64,000 nt of DNA, taken from the NCBI GenBank assembly GCA_944321345.1, contig CALUKY010000004.1:62001-126000 (forward strand), given 5' to 3'. Below, piece after piece: positions 62,473 through 64,000 of this stretch; position 1 is the stretch's first letter, and every line of letters begins with the position of its first letter. The stretch is from an uncultured Paraprevotella sp. (GTDB lineage Bacteria; Bacteroidota; Bacteroidia; Bacteroidales; Bacteroidaceae). Under the pieces are notes generated by a model. That model did not search any database. It was not told the DNA's origin and was given only the letters and a program-made list of their open reading frames with translations. The position numbers and the translations under genes are program-made.

Positions 62473-63027
62473 ATGAAAAAAGAAGTTTATTATTGTATAG
62501 TGCTTTCCAGTACCCAGCTTGATTTTCTGGCAGGAAGTAAATATGGTATCGACCGCATGAAAGTATTGAAATGCCTTATTGACGCTGCTGTTATTACGGA
62601 AACGAAATACGAGAAGAAAGGCTTTACCATAACGCTACACATCGGGCAAGCTGCCCTTTCGGAAGTGGAATTGGCCACCCATTTAGGCTATGACAAGAAA
62701 ACCGTTTCAAGGTTGCTTGACAAGATGGCGTGGTTGGGTATTGTCACATCCGAACAGACCAACCGCACGAGCATACACACCATTCATTGTGTGTCGGCGT
62801 GGTATGCGGACAATCAGAAGATACTCAACCCGTATTATATGAGCATGAAAGAGCGGTATAATCATTCCTGTGAGATTGGCAAGGATGATTGTGGCGGGAA
62901 CGATATTGCTACCGATGTGTCAAATGCTGAAAATATAAAGTCGGACACCTCCGTCTGTTGCGACAGAGGACAACCTCCTTTATCCCTTATTTCGGCCGAT
63001 AACGTTCAAGGTAAAAATGAATCGTAA
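62473..63027 (+). CDS. winged-helix hypothetical protein of the mobile element
   Basis: 184 residues. The centre (ALSEVELATHLGYDKKTVSRLLDKMAWLGIVTSEQTNRTS, about 57-97) is a clear winged helix; the C-terminal 60 residues are low-complexity and polar. Regulator or replication accessory by position; function unknown. Start ATG at 62473; an in-frame TTG lies two codons upstream. Confidence 0.7.
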   Translation: MKKEVYYCIVLSSTQLDFLAGSKYGIDRMKVLKCLIDAAVITETKYEKKGFTITLHIGQAALSEVELATHLGYDKKTVSRLLDKMAWLGIVTSEQTNRTSIHTIHCVSAWYADNQKILNPYYMSMKERYNHSCEIGKDDCGGNDIATDVSNAENIKSDTSVCCDRGQPPLSLISADNVQGKNES

Positions 63028-63030
63028 AAC

Positions 63031-63231
63031 ATGGTGAAATCGATACCATTGCAATATGCCATGTATTGGCTTTCAAAAGACGGTTTCTTGCATTGCGAAA
63101 CGTGGCCTTTCACGCTTCAATTCATGGCCTTTTGGAAAAGCATTAGTTTGTGTCGGTGGTTGGGCCTATCAGCGATACAGTCTGGAGTCGCCTTTTTACG
63201 GATAAAATGTAGCGGAGTACGTTTGTTTTAG
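63031..63231 (+). CDS. short open frame of doubtful reality
   Basis: 66 residues starting three bases after the previous stop codon: SIPLQYAMYWLSKDGFLHCE, aromatic and cysteine-rich. The location fits a conserved small frame between the winged-helix gene and the mob region, but no family is recognised and codon use is poor. Confidence 0.25.
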   Translation: MVKSIPLQYAMYWLSKDGFLHCETWPFTLQFMAFWKSISLCRWLGLSAIQSGVAFLRIKCSGVRLF

Positions 63232-63249
63232 ACAGTTATAAGGATTCAA

Positions 63250-63430
63250 GACAAATCGCCCATTCTGTGAGTTGTGGCCTATCCGACGTTCGTGTCTGCT
63301 CTGTTACAAGAATTGCCTATGTCGCACAAAAACGCTTCACGTTTCCATGCCACATAAGCTATTACTGCCGCTCGCAAGCTCGCAACGGGCTGACCAATTT
63401 TAATCTGTTGTACCACCTTATATATTAGAC
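63250..63430 (+). other. probable oriT region upstream of mobC
   Basis: About 200 noncoding bases directly before the mobilization genes. Includes a tandem GCTCGCAA GCTCGCAA (63370-63385) within a GC-rich core (GCCGCTCGCAAG...CGGGC) set in AT-rich sequence. In Bacteroides mobilizable elements oriT lies here; nic was not identified. Confidence 0.4.
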
Positions 63431-63823
63431 ATGACATTAACAAACGAAGACGAAAAGAAAAACGGGAACAAGAGAAAAGTTATAAGACGTACCCGACGTT
63501 TGGAAGCTCGGGTAACGGATAACGAGTATGCAAAGGCTGCAGAACTTGCCGAAACCTGTGGTCTGTCATTGAGCGACTACATCCGCAAATGTGCTTTGGG
63601 ACAGCGTCCGAAACGGCGGCTGACTGAAAAGGAAGTGGAAGCACTTTGTAGTCTGTCCGATGCACGGGGCGATCTCATGCGCATAGCCGCTGCCGTCAAG
63701 TCTATACAGGGCAGCAGGCGGGCGCAATACTTTGCAGACACACGTTTCGTAGAACAATGGATGCGTGCTGCCATTCCTCTTATAGCCCGTTGGAATGAAA
63801 TACAGGAATACATTACCCAATAA
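63431..63823 (+). CDS. mobC: mobilization relaxosome accessory protein MobC-like
   Basis: 130 residues. Ribbon-helix-helix N-terminus (RRTRRLEARVTDNEYAKAAELAETCGLSLSDYIRKCAL, about 18-55) and a MobC-type C-terminal helical part (GDLMRIAAAVKSIQGSRRAQYF, RWNEIQEYI). Binds oriT and helps the relaxase. The relaxase start follows after 12 bases. Confidence 0.85.
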   Translation: MTLTNEDEKKNGNKRKVIRRTRRLEARVTDNEYAKAAELAETCGLSLSDYIRKCALGQRPKRRLTEKEVEALCSLSDARGDLMRIAAAVKSIQGSRRAQYFADTRFVEQWMRAAIPLIARWNEIQEYITQ

Positions 63824-63835
63824 ATACTCAATCAA

Positions 63836-64000
63836 ATGATAGCAAAAGCGGCCACCATCAGCCACGGAGGAAATGCCGTCCGCTATTCGGTCAATAAGAA
63901 CAAAGCCGAGATAGTGAAAGTGAACTTTCTGCCAGATGACATATCGGCGGAAGCCATGTATCAACGCATGGTACTCAAACAAAAGGAGTTTGCCAGTACA
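63836..64000 (+). CDS. relaxase/mobilization nuclease, N-terminal fragment (cut by window end)
   Basis: 55 residues are visible, starting MIAKAATISHGGNAVRYSVN, the typical opening of Bacteroidales MobB-type relaxases with the first catalytic region still ahead. The gene continues past the window. Would nick oriT for conjugal mobilization. Confidence 0.8.
   Translation, partial: MIAKAATISHGGNAVRYSVNKNKAEIVKVNFLPDDISAEAMYQRMVLKQKEFAST

Larger units (their letters stand above)
57348..64000 (+). mobile_element. integrative mobilizable element, left part (right end outside window)
   Basis: Integrase with two excisionase-like proteins, DUF3987 and zinc-finger/toprim genes, winged-helix gene, mobC and relaxase start, all on one strand, in the order seen in Bacteroides mobilizable transposons of the NBU/Tn4555 kind. 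The left border lies between the dnaK terminator (57347) and the first gene (57499); the att core was not identified because the other end is not in the window. No tRNA is at the site. No antibiotic-resistance gene is visible in this part. Confidence 0.75.

Noticed and set aside
1-64000. tRNA, rRNA or CRISPR array
   Set aside because: No cloverleaf or TTCGAATCC-type arm, no rRNA-like stretch and no regularly spaced direct repeats with unique spacers were seen on reading; a tRNA scan was not possible here.

Overview
The window is a chromosomal segment of a Bacteroidales bacterium (Bacteroidaceae/Prevotellaceae type). This rests on Bacteroidetes -7 boxes (TAnnTTTG) at several genes, SusC-era style outer-membrane barrels with regulatory-like N-domains, BspA-type leucine-rich repeat proteins, a NagB-LmbE fusion, a single-polypeptide PFOR, and a Bacteroides-type mobilizable element. 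Most of the DNA is ordinary core chromosome of medium GC. It is broken by AT-rich accessory patches and insertion-sequence debris.

Layout. 1-10.6 kb: a small secreted protein, pyruvate:ferredoxin oxidoreductase, an AAA/DUF4143-type ATPase, an ATP-grasp-like protein, msrA, a YeaQ/GlsB membrane protein, a MATE exporter, and a WG-repeat gene broken twice. 10.8-17.2 kb: a GHL10 glycosidase, a CstA peptide/pyruvate-type transporter with a small membrane partner, a small barrel protein and the NagB-LmbE fusion. 17.5-23 kb: an AT-rich cluster of three BspA-like leucine-rich repeat genes, one split by a frameshift in a run of five G, with an IS66-type scrap between the second and third. 23-33.7 kb: uvrA, an outer-membrane barrel, a second GHL10 glycosidase, DUF1294, and clpB. 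34-37 kb: two unrecognised AT-rich genes lying between two copies of the end of an IS3-family element, the right copy carrying a decayed transposase.

37-47.5 kb: mtnN-luxS (methyl cycle and AI-2), then DUF3375-DUF4194-SMC genes (jetA, jetB, jetC of type I Wadjet) without jetD, run directly into yfcE and a conserved hypothetical gene. These are followed by a carboxynorspermidine/saccharopine dehydrogenase-family gene and recA. 47.6-53 kb: an outer-membrane barrel gene, a perfect palindrome, the stump of a second barrel gene, and an IS3 element with a stop codon in orfA. 53-57.3 kb: a patatin-barrel phospholipase divergent from dnaK. 57.4-64 kb: the left part of an integrative mobilizable element (tyrosine integrase, two excisionase-like regulators, DUF3987 helicase/primase-like gene, zinc-finger/toprim primase-like gene, mobC, start of the relaxase), cut off by the window end.

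The points most worth following are: (i) the JetABC operon that lacks the JetD nuclease and sits in a housekeeping neighbourhood; (ii) a shared 17-base element, TTTGGCA-N6-TTG, at a similar distance upstream of dnaK and of clpB, resembling a -24/-12 promoter; (iii) five copies of AAACTGCA within 98 bases inside the mobile element, a candidate replication origin or operator; (iv) the two-gene unknown cassette between IS ends.
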